NCBI RefSeq assembly: GCF_035590735.1
Contig: NZ_CP141595.1
Coordinates: 1,707,001-1,771,000 of the forward strand
Direction of reading: 5' to 3'
Length of the DNA: 64,000 nt
DNA from: Rossellomorea aquimaris
GTDB lineage: Bacteria > Bacillota > Bacilli > Bacillales > Bacillaceae_B
In this document: positions 1-8,347 of the stretch, in pieces
Numbering within the stretch: the first letter of the stretch is position 1
How the letters are laid out: every line of letters begins with the position of its first letter
The notes under the pieces: generated by a model
The model's input: the letters and a program-made list of their open reading frames with translations, nothing else
Database searches by the model: none
What the model was told of the DNA's origin: nothing
Made by a program: the position numbers and the translations under genes

Positions 1-567
1 ATCGATGGAGAAACGGTATCATTACAGCCTCCGTTCATTGTAGTAGCGACGCAAAACCCGATTGAAGCACAGCAGGGGACATTTCCTCTACCAGCAGCCC
101 AGCTGGATCGTTTTCTGTTGAAGATTCCATTTGCATATCCAAGTTTCGAAGAGGAGCGCAGTATTCTTAATCGATTTAAATCTGAACAGCCTTTACATAC
201 AGTAGAAAAGGTGATGAGCCTGGGTGAAATTCAATCTCTTTCAGGTCTCGTTAAAGAGGTACACATCTCTGAAGATATCGAATCTTATATTCTCCAGATC
301 ACAAGGGCTACAAGGGAGCATGAATGGGTTGAAGTAGGGGCGAGTCCACGTGCAAGTTTAGCTTTATTAAAAGCATCCCAGGCTCAGGCATTCATAACGG
401 GGAGGGACTTCGTCAGACCCCAGGATGTCGTTGCGGTAGCACCATTTGTCCTTCAGCATAGAGTTCAATTAACCATTGAGGCATCCCTCACAAAAACACC
501 TGAGGAATTGATTGACAGAATAATTGAGATGGTCATGCTGCCTGTTGAAGCGAGGCAGGCGCAGTGA
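1..567 (+). CDS. MoxR-family AAA+ ATPase, 5'-truncated by window edge
   Basis: The frame is open from base 1, so only the C-terminal half of a MoxR ATPase is visible. The first residues carry the sensor-1 segment VVATQNPIEAQQGTFPLP and the arginine-finger region AAQLDRF that typify MoxR proteins. The rest is the helical lid domain, with the usual GASPRAS and RDFVRPQDV motifs. Walker A and B lie outside the window. MoxR ATPases are chaperone-like and usually act with the DUF58 or VWA proteins encoded beside them. Its stop overlaps the GTG start of the DUF58 gene by four bases, which implies translational coupling. The family call is firm; the substrate is unknown. Confidence 0.9.
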   Translation: MDGETVSLQPPFIVVATQNPIEAQQGTFPLPAAQLDRFLLKIPFAYPSFEEERSILNRFKSEQPLHTVEKVMSLGEIQSLSGLVKEVHISEDIESYILQITRATREHEWVEVGASPRASLALLKASQAQAFITGRDFVRPQDVVAVAPFVLQHRVQLTIEASLTKTPEELIDRIIEMVMLPVEARQAQ

Positions 568-1757
568 ACTGGAAGCGCGAAGTAGTTGAAGACCCTTATA
601 TATCCTTGAGTTTAGTACTCCTTGTCATTGTCGGGGCAGTAAGTTTCTATGTACAATCGTATGTTGGATTGGGGATATTCCTGTTGATCATCCTCTATTT
701 TCGCGTTCATCAATGGTATCTGCTGAAAGTTGGAGCGGGAGTCATGATCGAAAGATCCCAACGAAGATTAAAGCTTCATTGTGATGAGGAAGATAATTGG
801 GTGTTCAAGCTTGAAAATAAAGGACTTCCCATTTGGGGAGCCACATTGAAGATGACATTTAAAGATATTGTGGAGCCTACAAAACATCCATATTCATTGG
901 GCATTGCGAACGAGATCGAGGTATCCATCCCATTCTCTATCCGGAAAAATGAAGAGGGACAAATTTCGCTACCGGTCAAAGGCAAAAGAAGAGGACTATG
1001 TCGTATTACCAATATGCAACTTGAGATTCCTCATCTTTTCGGAAGTGGCAAGGTTCTCCTGAATCTACTCGATTCAGTTCCAACCACCATTATGGTGTTC
1101 CCTTCTTCATCCCCTGTCAGGATGGTGGAACAACAGCTTACATTAAGGCAAGGGGACGTAGCTACTTCCCATTCTTTGTTTCATGATGTGTACCATCCCG
1201 TAGGCACAAGGGGGTACGTACAGGGAGATCGATTTCAGGACGTTCATTGGAAGGCTACAGCGCGAACAGGCGAGCTGCAAACGAAAATCTTTGCGCCTGC
1301 TACTCAAAAAGAGTGGATGATTGCCATCAATATCTCTGATCGTTTTGCCATTACAAGCAGGTTGGAGGGAATGATCAAGCATGCAGCTTACCTTATGCAA
1401 CTTGCCGTGGAACAAAACATCTCTTTCTCCCTTGTCTTAAATGTGAGAACACCGGGAGTTACGCCTTACTATTATCTGCCACCAGGGACAGGAAGGAAGC
1501 ACCGGCAGAAGGGGCTTGAGCTTTTAGCTACCTTATCAACCGATGAATTCACCATGCCCTTCCACATAGTCCTCCAGCATTTGTATCTCCGCCGACTGGT
1601 ACCTTCCGTCTTTATTGTCGCCGGTTCGCTTGGTTCAAGAGAAGAGGAATTATTGCAAAATATCGGCAAAGGCCATCCACATATCTTTAAGCTGAGCTTA
1701 GAAGAAGAACAAGGAGTCGTCACATTATGGAATCGTTCGTTGAAAATTCCTTCCTAG
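564..1757 (+). CDS. DUF58 domain protein with N-terminal membrane segments
   Basis: This 397-residue protein has two hydrophobic helices at about residues 12-50 and then a soluble part. The DUF58 signature lies near residues 215-250, including GTRGYVQGDRFQDVHWKATA and the following charged strand. DUF58 proteins resemble VWA domains and are the standard partners of MoxR ATPases. The start is GTG within the stop of the MoxR gene (GTGA overlap). The next gene begins 31 bases before this one ends. The three genes therefore form one operon, arranged like B. subtilis yeaC-yeaD. The biochemical role is unknown; a part in envelope-protein assembly or quality control is inferred from other MoxR systems. 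Confidence 0.85.
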   Translation: MNWKREVVEDPYISLSLVLLVIVGAVSFYVQSYVGLGIFLLIILYFRVHQWYLLKVGAGVMIERSQRRLKLHCDEEDNWVFKLENKGLPIWGATLKMTFKDIVEPTKHPYSLGIANEIEVSIPFSIRKNEEGQISLPVKGKRRGLCRITNMQLEIPHLFGSGKVLLNLLDSVPTTIMVFPSSSPVRMVEQQLTLRQGDVATSHSLFHDVYHPVGTRGYVQGDRFQDVHWKATARTGELQTKIFAPATQKEWMIAINISDRFAITSRLEGMIKHAAYLMQLAVEQNISFSLVLNVRTPGVTPYYYLPPGTGRKHRQKGLELLATLSTDEFTMPFHIVLQHLYLRRLVPSVFIVAGSLGSREEELLQNIGKGHPHIFKLSLEEEQGVVTLWNRSLKIPS

Positions 1758-2989
1758 CGAAACATAAACAAATGCTTTTTATCAGAATGGGGCTGTATGC
1801 AGGAATTGATCTTCTGTTTGCCCTGCTGGCCGTTACGTTTCTATTTACTGGAGACGTCGTGTTAAACCAATACGTGCCCGCTTTTGCTGTGATGTTGGTG
1901 TTGGTACTGACTTACACGGCCATATCCCTCAAAGTGCAGAGCTTCAATCACCTCTTGTTATATACAGTGTTTGCCCTGGGGGTTGGATTCGGGATCTTTT
2001 TATTCTCTGCATCGTGGTGGGTTTTGCTTCCGGTTGCGATCTTTCTGCACTGGCGAATCAGCTCCTATCTACAGATCAAGGACCCATCAATTGAAGTCAG
2101 CAGTGGTAGCGTATTAATTTTTCTTTTTATCTCTGCTGTTTCTTTATTCTTGGGGTCCATCAGACAGTTGGAAAACACATATTTGGTTTACAGTCTGCTA
2201 TTTCTATTTTTCGCGTTCATTGGGACCTTCACCTCGATTCAAAGGATGTTGGCCAGTGAAAGTAAAGGAGTTAAGAAGAGTATATATAAACCTTTTGCCC
2301 TCCTTCTGATGGTGTTTGTAAGCGGGGGGATACTAGCAGCTTTTAGTTCAGTGGTCAGCCAGGGAGTCTATTGGCTGCTTGAAAAGTTGTTTTGGTTATT
2401 CTCCTTTTTGGTCGATCCGATCTTTAGTATATTGATTAAATTAAGGGATTTGATCATGAAGTTTTTTGAAAGTAATCCGGAAAAAGGAGACGGAAATGAG
2501 ATTGAAAAACAGGTTTATGATGAATCACAGCTGTCTACCCTGGGTGATGGACTTTCATATTCATGGTTGGATGAGGCATTGCTGGGCCTATTGATTTCCT
2601 TTGCTATCATTTATTTAGTCAAGAAAAGAAAAACGTCCTTACATTTATCTACAAGTAGGGGAACAGCACCTGTCATGACGACCGGGGTAGCGGGAACGGG
2701 TGATACTCCAAATCAAAGAGAGCAGGTCGAATATTCTAAAGCAAGGGACGCAATCAGGAAATCCATGGAAATGTTAGAAGGAGAAGCTTACAAGAATGAA
2801 GTTGGCAGGCTTCCAAATGAAAACGTCCAAGCTTGGTTCACTAGAATTGAGTTGGAGGAAAATACCCAATTTTTTACTATTTATGAACGTGTGAGATATG
2901 GACGTGGAGTTCCGGATCAGGATGAAGTGGATTTATTCACAAAACGAATCCAGGAACATATCGCATCCTTGAATACGCGACATGGCTGA
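1727..2989 (+). CDS. Polytopic membrane protein with DUF4129-like C-terminus
   Basis: This 420-residue protein has about six or seven hydrophobic helices over residues 20-245, a further helix near 285-303, and a soluble C-terminal domain of about 110 residues. That domain ends in a pattern (AWFTRIELEE, then IYERVRYGRG) like the DUF4129 tail of MoxR/transglutaminase operons. Unlike B. subtilis YebA, no transglutaminase Cys-His-Asp domain is visible. The protein looks like a shortened version of that partner. The ATG is nine bases after AAGGAG and overlaps the DUF58 gene by 31 bases. Function is unknown; it is probably the membrane anchor of the MoxR-DUF58 pair. Confidence 0.7.
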   Translation: MESFVENSFLAKHKQMLFIRMGLYAGIDLLFALLAVTFLFTGDVVLNQYVPAFAVMLVLVLTYTAISLKVQSFNHLLLYTVFALGVGFGIFLFSASWWVLLPVAIFLHWRISSYLQIKDPSIEVSSGSVLIFLFISAVSLFLGSIRQLENTYLVYSLLFLFFAFIGTFTSIQRMLASESKGVKKSIYKPFALLLMVFVSGGILAAFSSVVSQGVYWLLEKLFWLFSFLVDPIFSILIKLRDLIMKFFESNPEKGDGNEIEKQVYDESQLSTLGDGLSYSWLDEALLGLLISFAIIYLVKKRKTSLHLSTSRGTAPVMTTGVAGTGDTPNQREQVEYSKARDAIRKSMEMLEGEAYKNEVGRLPNENVQAWFTRIELEENTQFFTIYERVRYGRGVPDQDEVDLFTKRIQEHIASLNTRHG

Positions 2990-3032
2990 GGCTTATGCTC
3001 GAAGTTCTTCTTCCGAGCATAAGCTTCTTTAT
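2989..3032 (+). terminator. Intrinsic terminator of MoxR-DUF58 operon
   Basis: An 11-bp perfect stem GCTTATGCTCG / CGAGCATAAGC (2991-3001 with 3014-3024) starts two bases after the stop codon. It is followed by TTCTTTATT. Confidence 0.75.
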
Positions 3033-3083
3033 TCCGTGCTTCTTTAGGGTATGATAAATGTGAATATATGAGAGGTGAAGACT

Positions 3084-3698
3084 GTGCTGTTTCAATTAGA
3101 AAAAGTAACATATAAAAATATAATAAGTATCGATCGTATGGAAATATCCTTAAACAAAACAACTTGCCTCATCGGTGAAAGCGGTGCGGGAAAGTCTACT
3201 CTTCTAAAATTGCTGAATAAAATGAATATACCGGATGAAGGAAAGGTCTTTTATAATGAGACACCCTTACAAGAAATTGAACCGGTAAAACATAGAAGAG
3301 AAGTAGTGATGATTTCACAAACCCCCTTATTATTCGGGGAAACGGTAGAAGAGAATTTGCAGAAGGGTCTTATGTTTTCAGAAAAGCCCCGTGCAAATCG
3401 TGAGGAGCTCATGAAGACACTGGAAATTGTTAAGCTGGATAAACCTTTGGATGGGCTTGCTGAACGGTTATCCGGAGGGGAAAGACAGCGCCTGTCCCTT
3501 GCTAGGGTTCTATTGATGAAGCCACCGGTCTATTTATTGGACGAGCCAACGTCTGCTCTTGATGAGGAAACGGAAATTGAAGTGATGAAAAGCTTTATTG
3601 AAACTGCAAAAGGTCATGGGGGAACCATCATCATGGTCACTCATTCGACCAACGTTGCCGAGCAATATGGTGAAGAGATCATTACCATATCAAAATAA
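3084..3698 (+). CDS. ABC transporter ATP-binding protein, FetA/YbbL-like
   Basis: This is a compact ATPase of about 204 residues. The Walker A GESGAGKST is at residues 31-39, the Q-loop is in VVMISQTPLL, the signature is LSGGERQRLSLAR, and the Walker B/D-loop is LLDEPTSALD. It is followed by a UPF0014/FetB permease, so the pair matches E. coli FetAB (YbbL-YbbM), implicated in iron export, and B. subtilis YjkB-YjkA. An in-frame GTG nine bases upstream (3075) gives a longer protein. The GTG at 3084 is preferred because AGAGGTGA sits five bases before it. The substrate is inferred from the family only. Confidence 0.85.
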   Translation: MLFQLEKVTYKNIISIDRMEISLNKTTCLIGESGAGKSTLLKLLNKMNIPDEGKVFYNETPLQEIEPVKHRREVVMISQTPLLFGETVEENLQKGLMFSEKPRANREELMKTLEIVKLDKPLDGLAERLSGGERQRLSLARVLLMKPPVYLLDEPTSALDEETEIEVMKSFIETAKGHGGTIIMVTHSTNVAEQYGEEIITISK

Positions 3699-3716
3699 AA
3701 GAAGGAGAGAGTAATA

Positions 3717-4499
3717 TTGGAAAAAGGCATTATTGATATAGAGCTGTGGAGGTTTTTAGCAGCATACGTCTTCGTTCTTCTATTGTTATTTATTGTGAAG
3801 TGGAGAGGGATTTCCAGGGAGAAGCAGATAATCCTGGCCTCTTTTAGAATGACCTTTCAGTTAATCATCGCTGGATACATACTAACCTATATTTTTGATA
3901 ATCCAAGTCCGTGGCTTACGTTGGCTATCATTTTGGTTATGGAAGTATTCGCCATCAGGAATATCTTTAAGCAAGTTAAGTATGAAATGGATAAAAAACT
4001 GAAAGGGATTGCGGCCATATCTTTACTGATTGGAACACTCATTAGCTTATTTTACTTTAATATGGTGGTGATCCATTTCTCCCCTTGGTACGAACCGAGA
4101 TATTTCATACCCATTGCCGGAATGATAGTCGGGAATTCCATGACGGGCATCACATTGGGTATCAATACCCTATTAGGGGGATTAAAGGATCAAAGAGAAA
4201 AGGTAGAAGGTGCCCTCATGCTCGGAGCAACCCCTAAAGCAGCCTCCAAGAAATATGTAGATAATGCCTTTGATGCAGCGATTCTTCCCACTCTTAATAA
4301 TATGTTAGGGATGGGCATCATCTTTTTACCGGGAATGATGACAGGGCAGATCCTTTCGGGGATAAGTCCATTAGTGGCCATCGAGTATCAGATAGCCATA
4401 CTTTTAGGCATAGTGGGAAGTGTGGCCTTAACAGTCATCAGCTTTATATTAATGGGATATAAGCAATTATTTACAAAAGATGCCCAATTAAATGTATAG
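3717..4499 (+). CDS. ABC transporter permease, UPF0014 / FetB family
   Basis: This 260-residue protein has about seven transmembrane helices. It carries family hallmarks: the central segment IPIAGMIVGNSMTGITLG and the later LGATPKAAS and LPTLNNMLGMGIIFLPGMMTGQ. This is the membrane partner of the ATPase 18 bases upstream. The start is TTG, supported by GAAGGAGAG at the right distance. By analogy with E. coli FetB, the pair may export iron or another metal and protect against peroxide stress. No metal-responsive operator was recognised upstream. Confidence 0.85.
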   Translation: MEKGIIDIELWRFLAAYVFVLLLLFIVKWRGISREKQIILASFRMTFQLIIAGYILTYIFDNPSPWLTLAIILVMEVFAIRNIFKQVKYEMDKKLKGIAAISLLIGTLISLFYFNMVVIHFSPWYEPRYFIPIAGMIVGNSMTGITLGINTLLGGLKDQREKVEGALMLGATPKAASKKYVDNAFDAAILPTLNNMLGMGIIFLPGMMTGQILSGISPLVAIEYQIAILLGIVGSVALTVISFILMGYKQLFTKDAQLNV

Positions 4500-4581
4500 A
4501 TACCATATAGCACTCCCGTTCTAATCTAGTTTTTTCCTGCATATGATAGAGAAAGAATGGCAGGAAAGGGGAGAGTACTAT

Positions 4582-4845
4582 ATGAATTACCAAACAGAAC
4601 AGGCGCTAAGAGTGAAAAGTTTAGCAATGGACGTCATAGAAGAACTAATGAAAGAGGATGGCAAGCATGAGGTGCAGGAATTAAAACAACTCTCAGAATT
4701 ATTCTCACGTTGCATATGCGACTTGGTAAACGTATATACAAACACCACTGAGGATCATGAAATGACTCTGAAAGGCACGGTCATAAAAGCAAAAATCGGC
4801 TACAATATCATGAAAGCTAAATCTGAAGCAGTAGAAAGAGAATAG
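4582..4845 (+). CDS. Small hypothetical protein (87 residues)
   Basis: The protein is soluble, largely helical and charged, with two cysteines (SRCICDLV) and the ending MKAKSEAVERE. I do not recognise a family. The start is set by AAAGGGGAG eight bases before the ATG. An upstream in-frame ATG at 4543 lacks a ribosome site. It is a single-gene unit with its own terminator, between the FetAB-like operon and ptsHI. Confidence 0.65.
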   Translation: MNYQTEQALRVKSLAMDVIEELMKEDGKHEVQELKQLSELFSRCICDLVNVYTNTTEDHEMTLKGTVIKAKIGYNIMKAKSEAVERE

Positions 4846-4858
4846 TATCATATTGACT

Positions 4859-4923
4859 AAACTGGCTCATACTAAAGATTCCCTCTCATATATTGCAGGG
4901 GAATTTAAAGAGTCAGTTTTTTT
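4859..4923 (+). terminator. Intrinsic terminator after small hypothetical gene
   Basis: An outer stem AACTGGCTC / GAGTCAGTT (one G-T pair) encloses an inner ATTCCCT / AGGGGAAT stem. A run of seven T follows. Confidence 0.7.
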
Positions 4924-5083
4924 GATAAAGGAACATGAAATTTTACATAAATAGGTTCATAACAGTGGCAAATTTATGAAATACTAAAAAAATCAAGCTT
5001 TACAATTGTGTATATCTTCATTGCATGCTATTCTTTTTTATTGAACAGCTTTATAGTAGGAATGGATTATTTACTAGAAATAG

Positions 5084-5112
5084 TTGACGTATTCTACATA
5101 ATCCATTACTTT
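5084..5112 (+). promoter_or_regulatory. Probable sigma-A promoter of ptsHI
   Basis: TTGACG and TACTTT are separated by 17 bases, with the downstream box about 40 bases before ptsH. The rest of the 310-base gap after the small gene is AT-rich and holds only the terminator above. No ptsG lies upstream here, unlike B. subtilis ptsGHI. Confidence 0.45.
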
Positions 5113-5155
5113 AATGAAGCAACCAAAAACAAGATAAATTAAGGAGTCGATTTAC

Positions 5156-5422
5156 ATGGCACAAAAAACATTTACAGTTACAGCTGAAACAGGAATTCAC
5201 GCTCGTCCGGCAACTCTACTAGTTCAAACGGCAAGCAAATTCGACAGCGATGTACATCTAGAATACAAAGAAAAGAAAGTAAACTTGAAATCAATCATGG
5301 GTGTTATGTCTTTAGGTGTTGGTAAAGGTGCAGAAATCACAATCATTACTGAAGGTAGCGACGAAGAAGAAGCGTTAAACAGCTTACAGGAAACATTGAA
5401 CAAAGAAGGTTTAGCTGAGTAA
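5156..5422 (+). CDS. ptsH: HPr, phosphocarrier protein of the PTS
   Basis: This is an 88-residue HPr of normal length. The active-site motif GIHARPA places the phosphorylated histidine at His15. The regulatory serine is Ser46 in [10 protein letters not shown], the target of HPr kinase in Firmicutes. HPr takes phosphate from enzyme I and passes it to sugar-specific EIIA domains. In its Ser46-P form it is the CcpA co-repressor. AAGGAG lies eight bases before the ATG. The gene ends in TAATG, overlapping the ptsI start by one base, so expression is tightly coupled. Confidence 0.98.
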   Translation: MAQKTFTVTAETGIHARPATLLVQTASKFDSDVHLEYKEKKVNLKSIMGVMSLGVGKGAEITIITEGSDEEEALNSLQETLNKEGLAE

Positions 5423-7143
5423 TGTCCAGTCTTTTAAAAGGAATTGCGGCATCAAATGGTATTGCCATAGCGAAAGCGTATCGCTTAGTTGAACCCGACC
5501 TAAGCTTTGAAAAGAAAAACGTAGACAATGCTGAACAGGAAGTTTCACGCTTCCAGGAAGCCATTGCGACGTCAATGTCAGAGCTTGAAGCGATCCGTGA
5601 CAAAGCGAGAGTTGATTTAGGTGAAGATAAAGCTCAAATCTTTGAAGCGCACCTTCTTGTCCTAAGCGATCCAGAACTACTGACACCAATCGAAGACAAA
5701 GTCAAATCTGAAAATGTAAACGCTGAATTCGCCCTTAAAGAAACAGCGGATATGTTTGTATCCATGTTTGAATCCATGGACAATGAATACATGAAAGAAC
5801 GTGCGTCAGATATCCGTGACGTGACAAAGCGTGTCCTTTCACATCTGTTGGGCGTGCAGATTGCCAACCCAAGCATGGTAACAGAAGAAGTGATTGTGAT
5901 TGCAGAGGATCTAACTCCTTCTGACACGGCACAATTAAACCGTGAATTCGTTAAAGGATTTACAACAGATATCGGTGGAAGAACATCTCACTCGGCCATT
6001 ATGGCACGTTCAATGGAGATTCCAGCTGTAGTAGGAACGAAATCCATAACTTCCTCTGTTGAAAATGGTGACATGATCATCGTTGACGGATTAAATGGAG
6101 AAGTACATATTAATCCGACTCCGGAAGTCATCGAAGAGTATAAGAAAGAGCATGCCCGCTATGAAGAACAAAAAGCAGAATGGGCGAAGCTCGTCAATGA
6201 ACCAACGGTATCCAAGGATGGAGAGCATGTTGAACTTGCTGCCAACATTGGGACACCTAAGGATCTTGAAGGGGTGAAGAATCACGGCGGAGAAGGTGTA
6301 GGTCTGTATCGTACAGAATTCCTATACATGGGTCGTGACGAATTACCATCTGAAGACGAGCAATACGAAGCTTATAAGGCAGTATTAGAAGGTATGGAAG
6401 GGAAACCTGTAGTGGTTCGTACCCTAGACATCGGTGGAGATAAAGAGCTTCCTTACTTAAATCTGCCAAAAGAAATGAATCCATTCCTGGGGTATCGTGC
6501 GATCCGACTTTGTCTGGACGAACAGGATATCTTCCGTACTCAGCTTAGAGCGTTATTAAAGGCCAGTCCATTTGGAAATCTGAAAATCATGTTCCCGATG
6601 ATTTCAAATCTTCAAGAGTTCAGAGAAGCGAAAGCCGTCCTTGAAGAAGAGAAAAAAGCTCTTCTTGAGAATGGTACAAATGTAGCTGATCATATTGAAG
6701 TGGGAATCATGGTAGAAATTCCATCCACAGCCGTAATGGCGGATGTTTTTGCCAAGGAAGTAGATTTCTTCTCTATCGGAACCAATGATCTGATTCAGTA
6801 CACAATGGCTGCCGACCGCATGAATGAGCGAGTTTCCTACTTATATCAACCGTATAACCCTGCCATTTTACGTCTAGTAAAAATGGTGATTGATGCGGCT
6901 CATAAAGAAGGCAAATGGGCAGGTATGTGTGGTGAAATGGCCGGAGATGAGATTGCTGTACCGATCCTTCTGGGATTAGGTTTAGATGAGTTCTCTATGA
7001 GTGCTACATCGATCTTACGCGCACGTTCTCAAATCCGTCAGTTGAATCGTGCTGAAATGAAAGAACTGGCAGAGCAAGCACTACAATTAGACACCAATGA
7101 TGCTGTCATTTCTGCTGTGAAAAAAGCGACATCAATGGAATAA
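5422..7143 (+). CDS. ptsI: PTS enzyme I (phosphoenolpyruvate-protein phosphotransferase)
   Basis: This 573-residue, full-length enzyme I starts the PTS phosphorelay by moving phosphate from PEP to HPr. The N-terminal HPr-binding domain is followed by the swivelling domain, with the active-site histidine near residue 190 in [12 protein letters not shown]. The C-terminal PEP-binding barrel contains [31 protein letters not shown] and GMCGEMAGD. The ATG overlaps the ptsH stop. A strong hairpin downstream closes the ptsHI unit. Confidence 0.98.
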   Translation: MSSLLKGIAASNGIAIAKAYRLVEPDLSFEKKNVDNAEQEVSRFQEAIATSMSELEAIRDKARVDLGEDKAQIFEAHLLVLSDPELLTPIEDKVKSENVNAEFALKETADMFVSMFESMDNEYMKERASDIRDVTKRVLSHLLGVQIANPSMVTEEVIVIAEDLTPSDTAQLNREFVKGFTTDIGGRTSHSAIMARSMEIPAVVGTKSITSSVENGDMIIVDGLNGEVHINPTPEVIEEYKKEHARYEEQKAEWAKLVNEPTVSKDGEHVELAANIGTPKDLEGVKNHGGEGVGLYRTEFLYMGRDELPSEDEQYEAYKAVLEGMEGKPVVVRTLDIGGDKELPYLNLPKEMNPFLGYRAIRLCLDEQDIFRTQLRALLKASPFGNLKIMFPMISNLQEFREAKAVLEEEKKALLENGTNVADHIEVGIMVEIPSTAVMADVFAKEVDFFSIGTNDLIQYTMAADRMNERVSYLYQPYNPAILRLVKMVIDAAHKEGKWAGMCGEMAGDEIAVPILLGLGLDEFSMSATSILRARSQIRQLNRAEMKELAEQALQLDTNDAVISAVKKATSME

Positions 7144-7237
7144 AATTAGGTTTAGATGGTGGAAATGAGGGTATTATATCTGTGAAGAATAAGGCACACC
7201 CTTTGGGCCTTTTCATTCTCATTTCCCCCTTTCTTGT

Positions 7238-7280
7238 GGGTTGAAGGAACGAATCGTTCTTTCAATCCCTTTTTCTTTTT
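7238..7280 (+). terminator. Intrinsic terminator of ptsHI
   Basis: GGGTTGAAGGAACGA pairs with TCGTTCTTTCAATCCC, followed by TTTTTCTTTTT. A second, weaker dyad, GGAAATGAG (7161-7169) with CTCATTTCC (7218-7226), lies between it and the stop codon. Confidence 0.85.
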
Positions 7281-7322
7281 CAGGGAGTACATCTTTTTGC
7301 AAAACGCGACGCGCTAGAATCT

Positions 7323-7988
7323 TCAACTTTTAAAGGGATTTTTCCATTCCATTAAAACCCCATAGTCACATGATTCTTCATCCTTCAGGTACCCTTTAAC
7401 CGCTTTTAAAGGAGTGCGTCCTGTTTGCAGAAGAAACGTAATGACGGGATCCTTGAATTCTCCAGATGTTAATTTCTTAATATATTCCTCAATCGGAAAA
7501 TCTTTGGACACTTTATGATAGGTAGGAATCCGACCGCCGCCAAGTAAGCGATCCAACTGTAAATGAACCACAATCTCAAACATGGCATTCATCAAAACTT
7601 TTCCAAGCTTAAACCCCCTATAATCAGGGTCGATACATAGATCTACCACATACAATGTATTTCCATTCTCTTTATGAGTCCGGATATATCCATCATCCGT
7701 TATGTCTTTCCACGTATGATGCGGTTCAAGTGGATCAAAGTCGACGATTAAGCTTGTCATACTCCCCACTAATTTTCCGTCAACTTCCACACACATAGCC
7801 CCAAGAGGGAAATGAATCAAATGATGTGCGAGTTGGTCTTTATTCCACCATAATTCTGACGGGAAGGGTGGTGGGAATGCTTTTTTTTGAACGGATATCA
7901 AGTCGTCGAAATCATCCTTGCAATAATTTCTGATAACTGCTTTATAAATTTGCTCGTTTCTGAAAACATACTGTTCTTTCATATACAT
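7323..7988 (-). CDS. ykwB: GNAT-family N-acetyltransferase, YkwB-like
   Basis: This 221-residue acetyltransferase places the GNAT acetyl-CoA motif at DLCIDPDYRGFKLGKVL (about residues 115-132). The region LLGGGRIPTYHKV follows and is shared with GNAT proteins found alone or fused to carbon-nitrogen hydrolases. Its place right after ptsI matches B. subtilis ykwB, although splA-splB are missing between them. The ATG is seven bases after GTGAGG. The substrate is unknown. A good sigma-A promoter overlapped by a cre-like site lies upstream. Confidence 0.75.
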   Translation of the reverse strand: MYMKEQYVFRNEQIYKAVIRNYCKDDFDDLISVQKKAFPPPFPSELWWNKDQLAHHLIHFPLGAMCVEVDGKLVGSMTSLIVDFDPLEPHHTWKDITDDGYIRTHKENGNTLYVVDLCIDPDYRGFKLGKVLMNAMFEIVVHLQLDRLLGGGRIPTYHKVSKDFPIEEYIKKLTSGEFKDPVITFLLQTGRTPLKAVKGYLKDEESCDYGVLMEWKNPFKS

Positions 7989-8021
7989 GGCAGAACCTCA
8001 CTTCTCAGAATTTACTTGTTA

Positions 8022-8050
8022 ATTATACGTTATGAAAGCGCTTTTTTAAA
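8022..8050 (-). promoter_or_regulatory. ykwB promoter overlapped by cre-like site
   Basis: On the minus strand TTTAAA and TATAAT are 17 bases apart. The spacer and -35 box contain ATGAAAGCGCTTTTTT (8032-8047 on plus), which matches 14 of 16 positions of the CcpA cre consensus WTGNAARCGNWWWCAW. A site there would be expected to repress. Confidence 0.5.
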
Positions 8051-8115
8051 GTGTTTTACTAAAATAACTTTTCTTTTAAATCTTTTAAAAAAAATGAATT
8101 TTTTTCAGAAGGGCG

Positions 8116-8140
8116 GTTTATCATTGTGGAAAGCGGGTAT
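8116..8140 (+). promoter_or_regulatory. Sigma-B-type promoter
   Basis: GTTTAT and GGGTAT are separated by 13 bases. This is within one base of the general-stress sigma-B consensus GTTTAA-N12-15-GGGTAT. Transcription would begin near 8147, at the 5' end of the candidate small RNA. A TATAAT at 8143-8148 lacks a good -35 box. Confidence 0.5.
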
Positions 8141-8146
8141 TCTATA

Positions 8147-8236
8147 ATTAAGCATGAAATTGGAGATTAATTTCTCACTAACACCCCCTTTTCCTTTTTT
8201 TGAACCAACTCAGCTAACTGGGTTGGTTCTTTTTTT
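8147..8236 (+). ncRNA. Candidate sigma-B small RNA with C-rich loop
   Basis: A stretch of about 90 bases has the architecture of a trans-acting Gram-positive small RNA. It has a short 5' hairpin (GAAATT / AATTTC, 8156-8173), an unpaired C-rich tract CACCCCCTTTTCC (about 8181-8194) able to pair with Shine-Dalgarno sequences, and a terminator stem GAACCAAC / GTTGGTTC followed by T7. No upstream plus-strand gene needs this terminator. FsrA and RoxS of Bacillus share this plan, but I cannot show homology. A 34-codon frame starting at ATG 8154 has no ribosome site and is considered accidental. Confidence 0.5.
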
Positions 8237-8261
8237 CTGTTTTTATACCAGGAGTTGATTC

Positions 8262-8291
8262 GTATAGTGAAAATGAAGAAAGTGAATAATA
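8262..8291 (+). promoter_or_regulatory. Forespore (sigma-F/G-type) promoter
   Basis: GTATA and GTGAATAATA are separated by 15 bases. The downstream box matches the sigma-F pattern GGNRANANTW at all but one position. It lies about 55 bases before the small basic protein gene. Confidence 0.4.
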
Positions 8292-8347
8292 TTCTTATGC
8301 TGATCCATTGAAGGATAAGCATGATCAATAAAAGGGGTGTAAAAGCA

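Noticed and set aside
776..1723. Minus-strand open frames opposite the DUF58 gene
   Set aside because: They are antisense shadows without ribosome sites; the plus strand carries a clear DUF58 protein.
4190..4381. Minus-strand 63-codon frame opposite the FetB-like gene
   Set aside because: It lies wholly inside a recognisable coding region, with no ribosome site or family.
8147..8236. Assignment of the C-rich RNA as FsrA itself
   Set aside because: No Fur box lies upstream, the locus differs (fsrA is near ykuI-ykuJ in B. subtilis), and I cannot recall the sequence well enough to claim homology.
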